Shown here in pieces: positions 38,045 through 38,337 of a stretch of DNA of 38,337 nucleotides. Each line of letters starts with the position of its first letter. Within the stretch, counting starts at the first letter, position 1. Below the pieces are notes generated by a model. The model did no database searches, had not been told where the DNA came from, and saw nothing but the letters and a program-made list of their open reading frames with translations. The stretch covers positions 12,240 to 50,576 of the forward strand of contig DGFH01000153.1 of assembly GCA_002391565.1 (NCBI GenBank). The letters run 5' to 3'. This DNA is from Anaerolineales bacterium UBA3905 (GTDB taxonomy: Bacteria; Chloroflexota; Anaerolineae; Caldilineales; Caldilineaceae). Both the position numbers and the translations under genes were made by a program.

Positions 38045-38337
38045 ATGAATCGACGCATCTGCTTCGTCGCCCCCTTCGGACTGGGACAGAAGACTACGAT
38101 CTGGGCGCGCACGCTGCCCCTGGCGCGCGTTCTGGCGGCGTATGGCTGGCAGCCCACCATCTTGATTCCCCCCTGGGACACCCCCGCCGACGCCGGGCGC
38201 AGCTGGCGCGAGAGCGGCGTCCAGGTGATAAATGTTCAAATCGTTGGCGGGATAGCATTTACGCTCTTTCGATTGCTACACGAAATATCCGGCTTGACGC
38301 CTGCTATCGTTCACGTCGTCAAGCCGCGCGCCTATGC
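38045..38337 (+). CDS. Glycosyltransferase-like protein, N-terminal part (cut by window end)
   Basis: Open frame from the ATG at 38045 to the end of the window, 97 codons. MNRRICFVAPFGLGQKTTI, a helix (ARTLPLARVLAAYGW), then PTILIPPWD and IVHVVKPRA follow the N-terminal Rossmann layout of GT-B (GT4-like) glycosyltransferases. The catalytic C-terminal half lies outside the window, so acceptor and donor cannot be judged. Confidence 0.72.
   Translation, partial: MNRRICFVAPFGLGQKTTIWARTLPLARVLAAYGWQPTILIPPWDTPADAGRSWRESGVQVINVQIVGGIAFTLFRLLHEISGLTPAIVHVVKPRAY

Overview
The window looks like a chromosomal segment of a GC-rich member of the Chloroflexota, probably near the Caldilineae/Anaerolineae. 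This is an inference from gene style: large SARP-type regulators with NB-ARC and TPR domains, big beta-helix and DUF11 surface proteins, a UPF0182 protein, and exported proteins ending in a short Tyr-Leu-Pro-Val-Val tail. There is no rRNA or other phylogenetic marker in the window to confirm it. No tRNA, rRNA or CRISPR array was seen, and no intact insertion sequence.

Layout. Positions 1-2473 hold ordinary metabolism: an ABC transporter ATPase of the nitrate/sulfonate type, a small PepSY-like protein and an acyl-CoA dehydrogenase. Positions 2488-5703 (minus strand) encode a 1071-residue SARP/BTAD regulator with NB-ARC ATPase and TPR repeats. Positions 5704-18409 form a plus-strand surface-protein island. 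It is built as two regulatory units, each a direct-repeat promoter followed by exported proteins and a copy of a very similar small protein. The first unit is 5847-8899 and the second is 9116-16434; a further beta-helix gene (16919-18409) follows. A broken dimethylargininase fragment lies between the two units. Positions 18359-29212 (minus) encode a 3617-residue lectin/DUF11/SdrD-type surface protein that converges on the island.

Positions 29414-32645 are a tightly coupled four-gene operon: membrane-anchored pentapeptide-repeat protein, VTC-domain polyphosphate polymerase-like protein, DUF4956 membrane protein and a secreted lamin-tail-domain protein. A 22-bp-stem terminator separates it from a convergent HtrA-type protease with a C-terminal PepSY domain. 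A UPF0182 membrane protein follows on the same strand. Then come an unrecognised helical protein, preceded by a probable leaderless promoter, and the start of a glycosyltransferase cut off by the window end.

How it may work together (inference). The SARP regulator sits divergently next to the first direct-repeat promoter. The two promoters share an 11-bp-phased TTACGAAC pair at the same distance from a TATGCT -10 box, which is the architecture of SARP operators. The regulator could therefore switch on both surface-protein units. Six of the seven predicted exported structural proteins end in the same short C-terminal tail, suggesting a shared sorting or anchoring route. The seventh lacks it and carries a palindromic repeat exactly in its 3' end.
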